Made by a program: the position numbers and the translations under genes. A stretch of 64,000 nt of DNA from Cercophora sp. LCS_1. Taxonomy: Eukaryota; Ascomycota; Sordariomycetes; Sordariales; Lasiosphaeriaceae. Within the stretch, counting starts at the first letter, position 1, and every line of letters begins with the position of its first letter. Shown here in pieces: positions 1-9,804 of this stretch. The notes beneath the pieces are model-generated. The model did no database searches. It was given only the letters and a program-made list of their open reading frames with translations, and was not told where the DNA came from. The DNA is taken from contig JAPZLL010000015.1 in the NCBI GenBank assembly GCA_036250225.1, positions 744,001 to 808,000 of the forward strand, given 5' to 3'.

Positions 1-1289
1 AGTCAACCGCCTGGCCACGCAAACAATCCTGATTCAGCGTCCCAGCCGCCGTCTGCGCGTCTCGTATCCCCTGTCGCGGATATCCTCCGCATAGCGGCGA
101 GGCCGGGCGGGTATGGGCTCCATGGACGTCCGCACAAATGGGTCAGCAGCGTCTCTTCCGCATCCAGGACGTCAAATCAATGGCCATCCCCGGACCCGAT
201 CTGTCTCTTGTGCCGTCTTCAACGTCGGGCATCCCAGCCAAGTTCGCCCAGTGACCAAGACCAAGCCCACCAAACAGGGCAATTGCACATCAGATCTGCA
301 GCCATGATTGGCGCATCGCGACCCAAGTCAAAGACCAAGGAGGGCGTGATCAGAGCTGCATCCCGGCGGCGTCGCAGTCGCGAGGAGTCCTCGTGGATCT
401 TTTAGAGTGCCACGTCGTTTGGGGAGAGAGAAAATGCAGACGCTATTGGACAATTGGGTGAGAAACCTTAAGGAGCAGCTGCTCTGCGTGGGGGCGCGCG
501 GTGCAAAACTCCAATTCGACGACGTCGCGACGCTTGCTGCAGAGCGCGTATGAGAACTAGGTAGATCGTTGTTGCGGACGATCCAAAATTATGAGCGTAT
601 GCATGCGAGACGAAAAGGAAGCAGGAAGAAGGAGTGCAAGCGACAAAAGGAAGAATGGTCAAGATGTATCCACAAACGCCGAGAGAGCACGGAGAATCAG
701 TGACCTCATCGGCTGAAAACCAAAAATGCAGGAAGGAACCGCCCCCGCGGTACGGGCTGTTACTGGCTGTCGGTCCAGTGATGTGCCGAGATCGGCCCCT
801 TGTATGGGTTGACGGTCAGCGATCCGTGACCAACCAGACGGACCGGAATTTTCGCCCTGCAGGCTGGGATCAAGACATGCATCAGCGCAGCTCTGCCTTG
901 TTTGTGGTTGCAGGGGATTCTAGACACATGTGGAATTCTGGAATCCCCAACATTTTTCTGGGATCGTCAGGGCCTTCAGGGGCCCGGCTTTTGAGGCAAC
1001 CCGGGGGCAACATCTAGGGTCGCAAACGCCTCAATGCACGCGTAAAAGGAACCGTGCTTGAGTTCCAGATGCGGAAGACATTCGTGGTTTCAAGGCTGCA
1101 GCTTACGGTGTTTGGGTGCAACAAAGTTGATCAACTTGCAATTGGAGTGATAAATACTCGCCCGCAGGCGGCATCTGCATGCATCCTTCCAACTTCTCTT
1201 GGAAACCGATGAAAAAAATACCCGAAGTGGACATAATATGCAATAGATCCTTGGATCAACAGAAGGAAAGATCACCAAAGAAAACCCGC
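1..1289. other. No supported gene (left flank)
   Basis: The stretch contains only short open frames without domain signal, start context or splice structure. The longest plus-strand frame (634-1017) has an arbitrary composition and no recognisable motif. It lies downstream of the 3' end of the minus-strand repeat-protein gene. Nothing else was seen. Confidence 0.5.
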
Positions 1290-4200
1290 CTAAGGAGCAT
1301 ACCATCCGCCTCCTTGGTGGCACCGCGTCATTGCCGGGTAATCCGTCGCTGTGTTGTACACCGTTTGTCTGCCGATTGTCAGCGCTGCCGTTTGCCAAAG
1401 GAAAAAAGCAAAGCTTACCCGACCCAGATGGTGTTGAAAGTGTAGTACGTCACGTAGTTGACATCCCACTTGGTCACCGGCGGACCCTGGTAAAAGTGTG
1501 TCTCGGTCGTCTCGGCGTAGCACACAGTCTGGTCTGGAGGGAAGTATGTCTCCGTCTCGGTGTAGTAGTCTGTCGAGTTAGCAGACTGTCACGTCGTGGG
1601 CGGTTACTGCACTTACTGATCTCGGTGAAGGGCTCTCCCTCCTCGACCTCAACCACTGTCTCAGTGATGGTGAAGCTCTCATACACAGTGCTGGTGACGT
1701 CGTTGGCACGAACACGTCGAGCTGTTACTCTCGTCAGTACATTTCAGAAGGCAAACACTCCTAACTACTCACCGACAAGGACGGGATTAGGGGCTTGAGT
1801 GACCTGAGCGGTCGGGATGGCGTCCTCAGCATCGTTGGGTCTGCGGGTGCGACCACCACCACCGCCACCACCACCACCACCACCACCACCTCCTCCTCCT
1901 CCTCCTCCTCCTCCTCCTCCTCCGCCGCCGCCGCTGCCGCCTCCTCCACCGCTACCGCCGCCCCTTGTTGGCTGCGCTCCACCACCACTTCCCCCGCCTC
2001 CTCCACCGCCTCCCTGTCGAGTAGTCGGCTGTTGTCCCCCACCTCCACCTCCACCTCCCCTTGTAGGCTGGGCCCCTCCGCCGCCACCACCGCCACCAGC
2101 TGCTCGACTGGTAGGTTGTGACCCTCCGCCTCCTCCTGGTCTGGTATTTCCTCCCCCACCTCCCCCACCTCCCCCGCCGCCGCCGCCACCGCCTTGTCGA
2201 GTAGTAGGCTGGGGTTGCTGCTGCGTCGTTCTCCTCGTAGTCGGCTGTTGTCCACCACCGCCACCACCGCCACCACCGCCACCTCCACCGCCTCCACCGC
2301 CTCCCTGTCGAGTAGTCGGCTGAGGTTGTTGTTGTGTTGTTCTTCTAGTCGTGGGTTGTTGACCCCCGCCTCCACCACCTCCACCGCCACCTCCGCCCCG
2401 GATCGTGCTAATCTGCGTGGTGATCTGCCCGCCCTGTCTTGTCGTTGGCTGCGGTTGCTGTGTTGTGCGTCGGGTAGTGGGCTGTTGACCACCACCTCCT
2501 CCACCACCTCCACCCCCACCTCCACCTCCACCCCCACCCCTGATCGTGGTGGTGAAGATACCACCGGTTGTGGGCTGCTGTTGTGTCGTCCGGCGTGTGG
2601 TAGGCTGTTGTTGCTGCTGCGTGGTGGTTTGGCGTGTTGTAGGTTGTTGACCACCGCCTCCACCACCCCCACCGCCGCCTCCTCGGATGGTAGTCGTGAA
2701 GATCCCACCTGTCGTTGGTTGGGGCTGAGTTGTTCTCCGGGTGGTGGGTTGTTGTTGCTGGGTTGTGGTACGTCTGGTCGTCGGCTGCTCACCGCCACCT
2801 CCGCCGCCTCCACCCCCACCACCACGTATGGTAGTCGTGAAGATGCCGCCCGTGGTAGGTTGAGGTTGAGTTGTCCTGCGGGTAGTAGGTTGCTGTTGTT
2901 CAGTCGTTGTGCGCCTGGTTGTGGGTTGCTGACCCCCACCACCACCTCCTCCTCCTCCTCCACCACCGCCGCGAATGGTGGTTGTGAAAATACCCCCTGT
3001 TGTGGGTTGGGGCTGGGTAGTTTGTCTGGTGGTTTGTCTTGTGGTGGGCTGTTGCTGCGTCGTTGTCGGACGGCGGGTGCTGATGGTGCTCACGATGGTG
3101 CGGGTTGTGATACCTCCCTGCTGAGTTGTCGTCGGCCGTGTTGTGGGCTGATCCGGACGTCTCGTAGTTGTGGGTCGGACAGTAATCACAGGAGGCTGCG
3201 AGGTCGTCCGCCTCGTAGTTGGTTGCCGCGTGATTGTCGTAATCTGAGGCTGTGAGGTTGTCCGCCTCGTAGTTGGTTGCCGCGTGATTGTCGTAATCTG
3301 AGGCTGTGAGGTTGTCCGGCGCGTCGTTGTCGGTCGCAGAGTACTAACGATGGTTGTAATCGGAGGACGGGTTGAGCGCCGGGATGTGGTGGTCTCACGA
3401 CGTGTGGTGGGTCGAATGGTAAATGTGCGGTGTGTAGTTGTTGTTGGACGGGGCGGCTCCCTTGTGGTCGTGGGCCAGTGGCAGTAAGCCCACTTGGTGA
3501 TGGTCGTTTGGTAGTACTGGGTTTGGGCGCCGACAGTAGACCAACGGGAAACAGTTGAGATGTAGTAGGTAGTTGGCCCCGGTATGTAATGGATGACCGT
3601 CTCCGTCTCGTAGTAACAATCATCGGTGACAATGTATGGGTCGGCATAGACTGTCTCCGTCTCCGGGATCCAAGCAGTCTCGGCTAGTACATGTCAGTTC
3701 ACGCGAAGCGAAGGGGAAACGACAAAAAAGCTTACTTGTTCCAGGGACTGTACTTGTCACACCGACCGTCACGGTGGGAGTTACCTGCTCGCGTGTCAAA
3801 AAGAGCAGTGCGTCGACGACCGGAGAGACTCACAGTAACAATGACGAGATTTGCAGAGCCTCCAGCAGTGAGATTGAACTCTCGTTGGTTGACAAAGTCA
3901 TGCTCCGGCGACTGTACGATGATGGCCCAGCTGCCATCATTCATGTCCGCGTATGCAATTTCACTGTTCACGTCAGTAGCGACCCTTGTCGGGGACTCTT
4001 GGGGACCCACCATGTCGACACCTGCTCGTCCGCCTCTTTCGAGTCAATGGGAGAGCAGATGTACCCATAACCCTCGGGTGAGATAAGGATCGGTGCGATG
4101 GTGGCATCAAAACACGCCCCTGGGCCTGGTCAGCGTGGCTCAAAAGGCCTTGCGTCGTTGTTACCTTCAAACTTGGAGGTGAAACTGAAACTACTGTCGG

Positions 4201-4330
4201 AATTCCCGTCGATGAGATATGAGCCTCCATTGCTGTAGTCAAGACCATAGCAGTTGCATCGGTCATCTTGAGCCCAAGCCCCAACAAAGAGACTGGCCAT
4301 CAAGGCCCAGAGTGGCCTCGCGGAATGCAT
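1290..4330 (-). CDS. Large secreted Thr/Gly-rich repeat protein (899 aa, 8 exons)
   Basis: Not a family I can name; probably a cell-wall or extracellular matrix protein. I infer eight exons: 4330-4165, 4119-4011, 3963-3834, 3784-3736, 3683-1773, 1721-1617, 1569-1419 and 1368-1290. All have consistent phases, GT-AG borders and CTGAC/CTAAC branch sites. The start is the ATG opening a signal peptide (MHSARPLWALMASLFVGAWA), followed by a Cys-containing N-terminal domain (CNCYGLDY, YGYICSPID, VSTCEIAYADMNDGSW). Next come Tyr/Thr-rich segments (ETVYADPYIVTDDCYYETET), then about 640 residues of TTRR/TTQQ/QPTT blocks. Four of these carry the unit PTTGGIFTTTIRG, each followed by an 11-17-residue glycine run. 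The C-terminus returns to Tyr/Thr-rich sequence ending CHQGGGWYAP. No transmembrane segment or GPI signal is evident. The glycine runs are prone to length change, so the assembled length may be inexact. Confidence 0.8.
1850..3010 (-). repeat. Glycine-codon (CCN/GGN) minisatellite arrays
   Basis: About a dozen runs of CCACCN/CCTCCN on the plus strand encode polyglycine of 8-28 residues on the minus strand. They are separated by QQPTTRRTTQQQPQPTT-type spacers. The longest run (about 28 Gly) sits near 1850-1935, closest to the 3' end of the exon. Long open frames in the other five frames here are composition artefacts. Confidence 0.9.
3192..3315 (-). repeat. 54-nt tandem repeat inside the Thr-rich region
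   Basis: Positions 3192-3245 and 3246-3299 are two nearly identical 54-base copies differing at two positions near the start of the unit. A partial third copy begins at 3300. Each unit encodes 18 residues of the type QPQITTITRQPTTRRTTS in the minus-strand gene. Confidence 0.85.
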
Positions 4331-6322
4331 GGTTCTATCCGCTCCCTCGCTCGGTCGTTTCAAGGAAAGAGGAAACACCACGTCGACATGCAACCTCACG
4401 ACTCAACAGTCTGGGGTAGTGACACACATATAGGGCGGCTGAACCCTCAGATGCACAATCACTCGGAGCGATAATAATTGCACGGCGAAAAACTTCCTCC
4501 TCACTCGCTTCCCAATGACCGGGTCATGGGGCTTCAAGCAACTAATAAGTCAAAATAGATTAATCGCGGGGAGACTTGTAGACGGTACGATATAACAAAA
4601 GCGCAATCAGCCTAGCTAGTGTACCCCAAAGGGGAGTGTGCGCCGCAGCTTGGGGACCCAAACCTATAAGACAGGAGCATGTCTCGCGACGGCATCCAAA
4701 CACGGTCTTGGCGTTCGTGATCCTGGCCCGGATGTCCGACCGTGTGCCTGCATGGTGCCATCAAGGTGGTCTGAATCACCATATAAACGGCGCACACACT
4801 CATTCGCTCGCCCTTGGTGGTGTTGTATAGTCCTCGACGGGAGGGGTGGGCGAGAGGGGGAGGATCGGGTCTGCAAATGACGGGCAATTGTCCATGTTAT
4901 TGACTGGGACCTATTATTAGCTACAAACAAGCCTCTGGTCCGGGGTTTTTCTGGCCGGTGGATGCACGAGCCTGAGTGGTTCCGTGACACGGCATGTGGG
5001 AGAGTAATAGTTGGTGTTGAATAGCCGCATATGCCAATAGAGACTCGCGGATATATCACCCTTGATTGTCGGCATCATTTTGCCTAAGCTAGTCTCGTGA
5101 GTCTCTCGGTTCGCCCACCTTCACACCGTCATCAGGGTCTCTACCCCAAGAACGCCCAGATGTCGAGCAAATGGCCGAGGACGAAGTGGCGAATATGCGG
5201 GGACAAATCACCAATGCGGCCGAGAAGTTGATTGTGCAGCCTCTTATTTCGATGCCCGGCGTGACGCCATGTCCATACCCCTCCCGCATGCCAGAAACCC
5301 GGTTCGACGGAGATAAAAATGGAAGCGATCGTCTTTGGGTCGTTGACGGATCGTATACGCTGGGAAGTGTGGTTCGGCGGCACGGGATTTGGTCGAGTTC
5401 GATGACGCGAGTGGACGGGCCAGGACACTGGAGACAGAAAGTATCAGTCACGGAGCCGAAAATCGGGTCACAGCTCCAGAGGTATAATTACCAGATAGCC
5501 GGCCACGGGAAGGGTTGTTAGTTGAGCGCCCCCGCACAGTGACAGTGACAGTGGCCAGTTGTCGGTCGTGTTTGACGCGATGTGTGAAGTGACTTCGAAT
5601 GGCTGTTTGCTTCTAGATTGATAGCATTGCGGGACATTGGACGGCTCCAAAATTCAGCGCGGGCTCCGTTTGTCGGTTTCGATTGGCAAGTGCGATCCCG
5701 CAGACTGGGTTTTCTGGACCAAAAAAAAAACGGAAGGTAGTTACGATGGCAAATGCCAGACAACTTGCAATGAGCCGACTACTCCTTCCGTTCGGGACTC
5801 CCCAAGCGCCTAGACAAGAAGGTGCTTTTCGCTAAGAGTTGCCCATCATCAATTTGGTCCATCGCATTCCATTCGGTGGATACGCCGTTTTGGGCTCCCT
5901 CGTCTCTTTTGTTCGTCTCTTTTGTTCCACACGACAACTACAAGAAACCTGTCGTTGCATGTTCCACCTGTTTTCTCCTTGAATCTTTGCTTGTTCCGTC
6001 ACCCGGAGTTGCGAGTGAATCACCAGTCCCCGCCCGTAGAGATCTGGTCATCTCGTGTCTTGGCTGCCAAACCGGTCCCTGTCACCACTTCGCTTCGTTC
6101 CATACACAGCTGGTCCTGTCTGTTCGTTCTCCAGGAATCCCAACCCGTCTATAATCTGCCCTGTGATTGCTAACACCAATTTTTCAGTGTTTAAAACCGC
6201 AATACGCTTCGACTTTCTCCCGTTCAGTCCCCACCATTCCGAGACCTCCCGCCCAAAGGTCGATCGCCAGTGCTGACCTCTCACCCTAAACCCACCGTTC
6301 TTACGACAAAGACAATCCCAAT
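4331..6322. other. Intergenic region between divergent secreted-protein genes
   Basis: About 2 kb separates the minus-strand repeat protein from the plus-strand Ser/Thr-rich protein, so it should hold both promoters. A TATA-like CTATATG (minus strand, 4426-4433) lies about 100 bases upstream of the minus-strand start. Short open frames inside (for example 5171-5521 plus) show no motif, and I do not support any of them. Confidence 0.5.
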
Positions 6323-7147
6323 ATGTTCCTAGCGCCATTTCAGCGTGGCTTAGTCCTTGCTACAATTGCCGGTCTTGCTGTTGCTGCACTCGCAGTTGGG
6401 CCCTCCGACAACCAGAATGCCAACCCCAATGCTCCTCACCTGCCATGGTCAGGCGACGGCACGGGAAACGATTCTTCAATTGTCGACATATCAACCACGG
6501 CGTCTACAAGCTCGATCAATGCCTCCCAGACCGGTTGCGGCTCTACAGGTGTGCCGACGCGCTCGTTCACCGTTACCCAGTTCCTCGGCGCGTCCAGTGG
6601 GTCGAGTTCAATAAGTTCAACAGATTCAACGAACCCAACGACCTCTACACCATCTTGCGCAACTTTTCCATATTCAATTAAGCTGCTAGGAACCTCTACA
6701 GCAAGCCCGTTCACTTACTCGGGCTCCTCATTTGGAACCGCAGATATAAGGACTTTAACGACCGCCTCGACGTCTTCGACGGCTTCTTCAACGGCTACAA
6801 CTGGCACCTCGGCGAGTAGCAGCCCAAACTCCAACTCCACACACAACAGCACTTCAGCGGCTGGTAGTTCTTCACAAACGAGTAGCGCTCCTCCCACTGG
6901 TACCATGTCGCCTTTTGCAACAAGCACCAGTCAGCTTGAGGGGGAGTGTGGCGGACTTGATGGCGCCTTCAACTGCGTGAATCCCGGATTCACTCTCTGG
7001 CAGCATTGCGTAAATGGGCATTGGACAATCGGATATCTGGTTCCAGACGGCACCATGTGCTATGGCAGTGCGGCATACTTTGCCATTTTGCCAATCAACA
7101 CCTGGTTTAAAAGGTTCTCGCCAAATATTCAAAACCCCATCGACTAG
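6323..7147 (+). CDS. Secreted Ser/Thr-rich protein with C-terminal Cys module
   Basis: A 274-aa protein with an N-terminal signal peptide: hydrophobic VLATIAGLAVAALAV after a short basic start, cleaved near residues 25-27. A long Ser/Thr/Asn-rich stretch (about residues 45-210) looks like an O-glycosylated stalk. At about residues 207-252 there is a compact Cys module (CGGLDGAFNC, then HCVNGHW, then VPDGTMCYG). Its C-D-G-x-x-x-C...C-x-x-G-x-W...P-x-G-T-x-C layout is reminiscent of fungal chitin-binding CBM19-type modules and of the C-terminus of the LPMO at 42068. The last 20 residues (from AAYFAILP) look less natural and could be a read-through intron beginning at GTGCGG, so the true 3' end may differ. 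Probably cell-wall associated; ligand unproven. Confidence 0.65.
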   Translation: MFLAPFQRGLVLATIAGLAVAALAVGPSDNQNANPNAPHLPWSGDGTGNDSSIVDISTTASTSSINASQTGCGSTGVPTRSFTVTQFLGASSGSSSISSTDSTNPTTSTPSCATFPYSIKLLGTSTASPFTYSGSSFGTADIRTLTTASTSSTASSTATTGTSASSSPNSNSTHNSTSAAGSSSQTSSAPPTGTMSPFATSTSQLEGECGGLDGAFNCVNPGFTLWQHCVNGHWTIGYLVPDGTMCYGSAAYFAILPINTWFKRFSPNIQNPID

Positions 7148-8129
7148 TCTCTTTCCAAACGACCTACATAGAGACAGGCTTAGGCAGAATCACCAGCAAG
7201 AGGCTCCTGGTTCAAGGGAGGATTTGATCGGCGGATTTGTTATTCCTAGTACCGGGAAATTAGACTACGCATCGTTTCGCAACGTCCACGCAAGCTTAGA
7301 AGGAATACGAGCATGATAGTTGGAAGCCGCCGGGATTGCGGCGTGTAGATCACTCAGGGTAGCTATCCCAAATTCCATATCATTTGGCAACCTCCGCAGT
7401 ACCTACGTTGTCCCCAAGTTTCGAGCCGTGACCAAGACACGACTTTAAAGGCCCATGTCGGTATCGATCTATCGCGCTTGTTTTTGTTGGCAGTCTCGAT
7501 CCAGATCATTGCTTTCAATTGAATCCCCAAGCCGTCTGCCACCCCTTGTCCGCGATCCTTCGACTCGAAACAGTGGAAAGGCCGCCCGCTCCCGCCCTTG
7601 GCTCCCGCCCGTCAGCGCCAACCCCGGTATCTCCGCGAATGTGCCCTGGCTGCGGCTCAGCACCGTTATGCGCTTCACGTAATTGCCCCTGCATCCGTGG
7701 AATAACCTTTGTGGAGATGCGCCTCCGACCCGACTCAGCCCCGACCAACAGTCAGGCAGCATGTTCCAAAACGTTCAAACCAGGTCCAAGCCGACGCGCG
7801 CCGCACCCACCGTCCGACAGAAGCTGGCCGAGATCCTCGCATTGATGTAACGTCAAAGTCGTCGATGAGATGCTTGCAGCAGGCAGAGATGTTGAACCCG
7901 GCTGGTGTTGTGGTTGTGATCCTTCGAGTCGGGCATCATGGAAGTTGCTCTGCCTCATCCTACCCCAAGACACAAGCTGCAAGGGGCAGAGGCATTGGGA
8001 CACGACATCGGCTCTACTGTATATAAACGGTCGACTTCTCGAAGTTAGGAGATTGTTTGGAGCATCAACCCAAGCCCGCTTCACTCCTTCAGACTTCATA
8101 CCAGCGACTTTCGATCCCGCCAACATACG
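7148..8129. other. Intergenic, promoter of the 8130 gene
   Basis: No supported gene. Two overlapping frames at 7455-7845 lack motifs. The region ends with a clear TATA box for the following secreted-protein gene. Confidence 0.5.
8020..8027 (+). promoter_or_regulatory. TATA box
   Basis: TATATAAA lies about 103 bases upstream of the ATG at 8130, within a normal fungal distance for a TATA-driven, highly expressed gene. Confidence 0.6.
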
Positions 8130-9170
8130 ATGGCTTCTTCCAAGTCCTTGACTCTCGCCGCGTTGGCCGGCCTCTCTAGCCTGGCTACAGCCCAAGGCGT
8201 CACCGTGACCGTCACGGAGACTGTCGGCGGTGGCGTCTTCAACACGCCAATTACAGTCATTGATACGCCCATCGGAACCCCGACCCAGGTCATCGGTACC
8301 CCTATCAACACCCCGATTGTGCCGGGCACACCAATTGCCGTTCCTACTTTCAGCAATGGTGGACCTGACACCCCGATTGCTGTGCCAACCTTTGGCAACG
8401 GCGAACCCGGCACTCCCACTGTCCTCCCAACTGGTGGCGGAGATATCTTCACCATTCTCCCCATCGCGGCGCAAACCGGCAGTGGTGACATTTTCACCAT
8501 TCAGACCGACCTCCCTATTGCCATCCCCACTGGCGATGATGTTTTCACAATCCTTCCCGTCGCGGCGCAGACTGGTGGTGATATCTTTACCATCCAAACC
8601 GACCTCCCGATCGCTGTCCCAACAGGAGACGATGTGTTTACAATCCTCCCGGTAGCCGCCCAAACCAGCGGTGACATCTTCACCATCCAAACCGATCTTC
8701 CCACCGGCGGCTTCGCCACGATTCTGCCGACCAAGGCCAACTCCATCATCCCAACCATCCAGACCGATGTCCCCAAGGCTACCATCCTGCCCATTCCCGA
8801 AGCTACGATTCTCCCGGTCTCCGAGGCCACTATCCTCCCCATCACGGCCAAGACCGACCGTCCCATTCCCTTCCCCATGCCCACCTTCGTCGATGACGAC
8901 ATTCCCTTCCCCATGCCAACCATCGTGGACGACATCCCCATCCCGACCATCCAAACCGAGGTCCCCCGCCCCACTGGCAGCTTCGCTACCATCCTCCCCA
9001 TCAACACCTTCATTACCCGCATCCGCACCAACCCCGTTGAGCCGAATCCAACCCTCAAGGTCCGCCAGATTCGCACCAACCCCGTTGAGGGCAACCCCAC
9101 GCTAAAGGTCCGCCAGAACACCGTTACGCGCATTCGCACCAACCCCGTTGAGCCTCAGCCTACGCTTTAA
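8130..9170 (+). CDS. Secreted degenerate-repeat protein (VFTILP/IFTIQTDLP repeats)
   Basis: A 346-aa single-exon protein. The signal peptide is clear (basic start, then LTLAALAGLSSLATAQG; cleavage near residue 21). The mature part is built almost entirely of short repeats: TPI(x)TPTQVIGTPI units (about residues 30-90), then alternating TGDDVFTILPVAAQTGG and DIFTIQTDLPIAVP units (about 105-205). ATILPI/PFPMPTxVDD units follow, and finally RIRTNPVEPNPTLKVRQ units at the C-terminus. There are essentially no Cys residues. Function unknown; a cell-wall structural or repeat-containing secreted protein is the best guess. The reading frame stops inside the third RTNPVE repeat, where the Lys codon of KVRQ is replaced by TAA; see findings. 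A TATA box lies 103 bases upstream. Confidence 0.75.
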   Translation: MASSKSLTLAALAGLSSLATAQGVTVTVTETVGGGVFNTPITVIDTPIGTPTQVIGTPINTPIVPGTPIAVPTFSNGGPDTPIAVPTFGNGEPGTPTVLPTGGGDIFTILPIAAQTGSGDIFTIQTDLPIAIPTGDDVFTILPVAAQTGGDIFTIQTDLPIAVPTGDDVFTILPVAAQTSGDIFTIQTDLPTGGFATILPTKANSIIPTIQTDVPKATILPIPEATILPVSEATILPITAKTDRPIPFPMPTFVDDDIPFPMPTIVDDIPIPTIQTEVPRPTGSFATILPINTFITRIRTNPVEPNPTLKVRQIRTNPVEGNPTLKVRQNTVTRIRTNPVEPQPTL

Positions 9171-9804
9171 GTCCGCCAAACTAGTACGCAGGTTCAGCCT
9201 ACATTTGAGCCCCGGGCTGCCTGCCTGAGATGATTGTGCTAGTTACTAAGCGCAGGGTGGATCTGATGGGGATGAACCTGACGGAGAGGAAGTCGGTGGA
9301 GAGGATAGAGGACAGTTCTTAAAAGAAGTGCGGTTGAAGGAGAAGAGGGGTGTTTCCTTTGTGCATAGAAAACATAGATGGTTGGCTAGGATCCAGATTG
9401 GCACATATACATACGGGGTTCCATCGCACTTGTGATGCCGCGCTTGTTTGTCCTTTAGGTTTCTGGTGAATGTGCTGCATTATCGGCATTGCTGTTGTTG
9501 ACATACCTCCTACGTATGTTCGGAGAACTGCTGCCTACTACATGTAATACGTACACCCATGTTCATACCCACTGATCGCCTACCCTGGTGATACTCACGA
9601 CGACTTAAAACCGCTCGTGTCCACGAGCCCATGTTTATGCACATGCCATCCTCCGTCATTCCCAAAGCTTAACCGAGCTCTCGAGGAACCGAATCCCATC
9701 CGAAAATAATCCCACAAATCCCACCAACTACAACACGCCAATCCGCGTTCTTCCATCTGAATCCTCCTCCATGTTCCCACCGTGACCTTCAGATGAAAGC
9801 AACC
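9171..9804. other. Intergenic between convergent genes
   Basis: Contains 21 in-frame codons after the stop of the preceding gene (9171-9233) that still resemble its repeat, then 3'-UTR-type sequence. No other gene supported. Confidence 0.5.

Noticed and set aside
1761..3255. Long open frames on both strands through the repeat exon (for example 401 aa minus, 353 aa plus)
   Set aside because: They arise from the CCN/GGN repeats, which lack stops in most frames; only the frame with TTRR/GGIFTTTIRG joins to the flanking exons.
7752..8954. 400-aa minus-strand frame opposite the 8130 gene
   Set aside because: Antisense shadow of repeats; the plus strand has the signal peptide, TATA box and repeat logic.
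8501..9142. 213-aa minus-strand frame
   Set aside because: Same repeat-driven antisense artefact.
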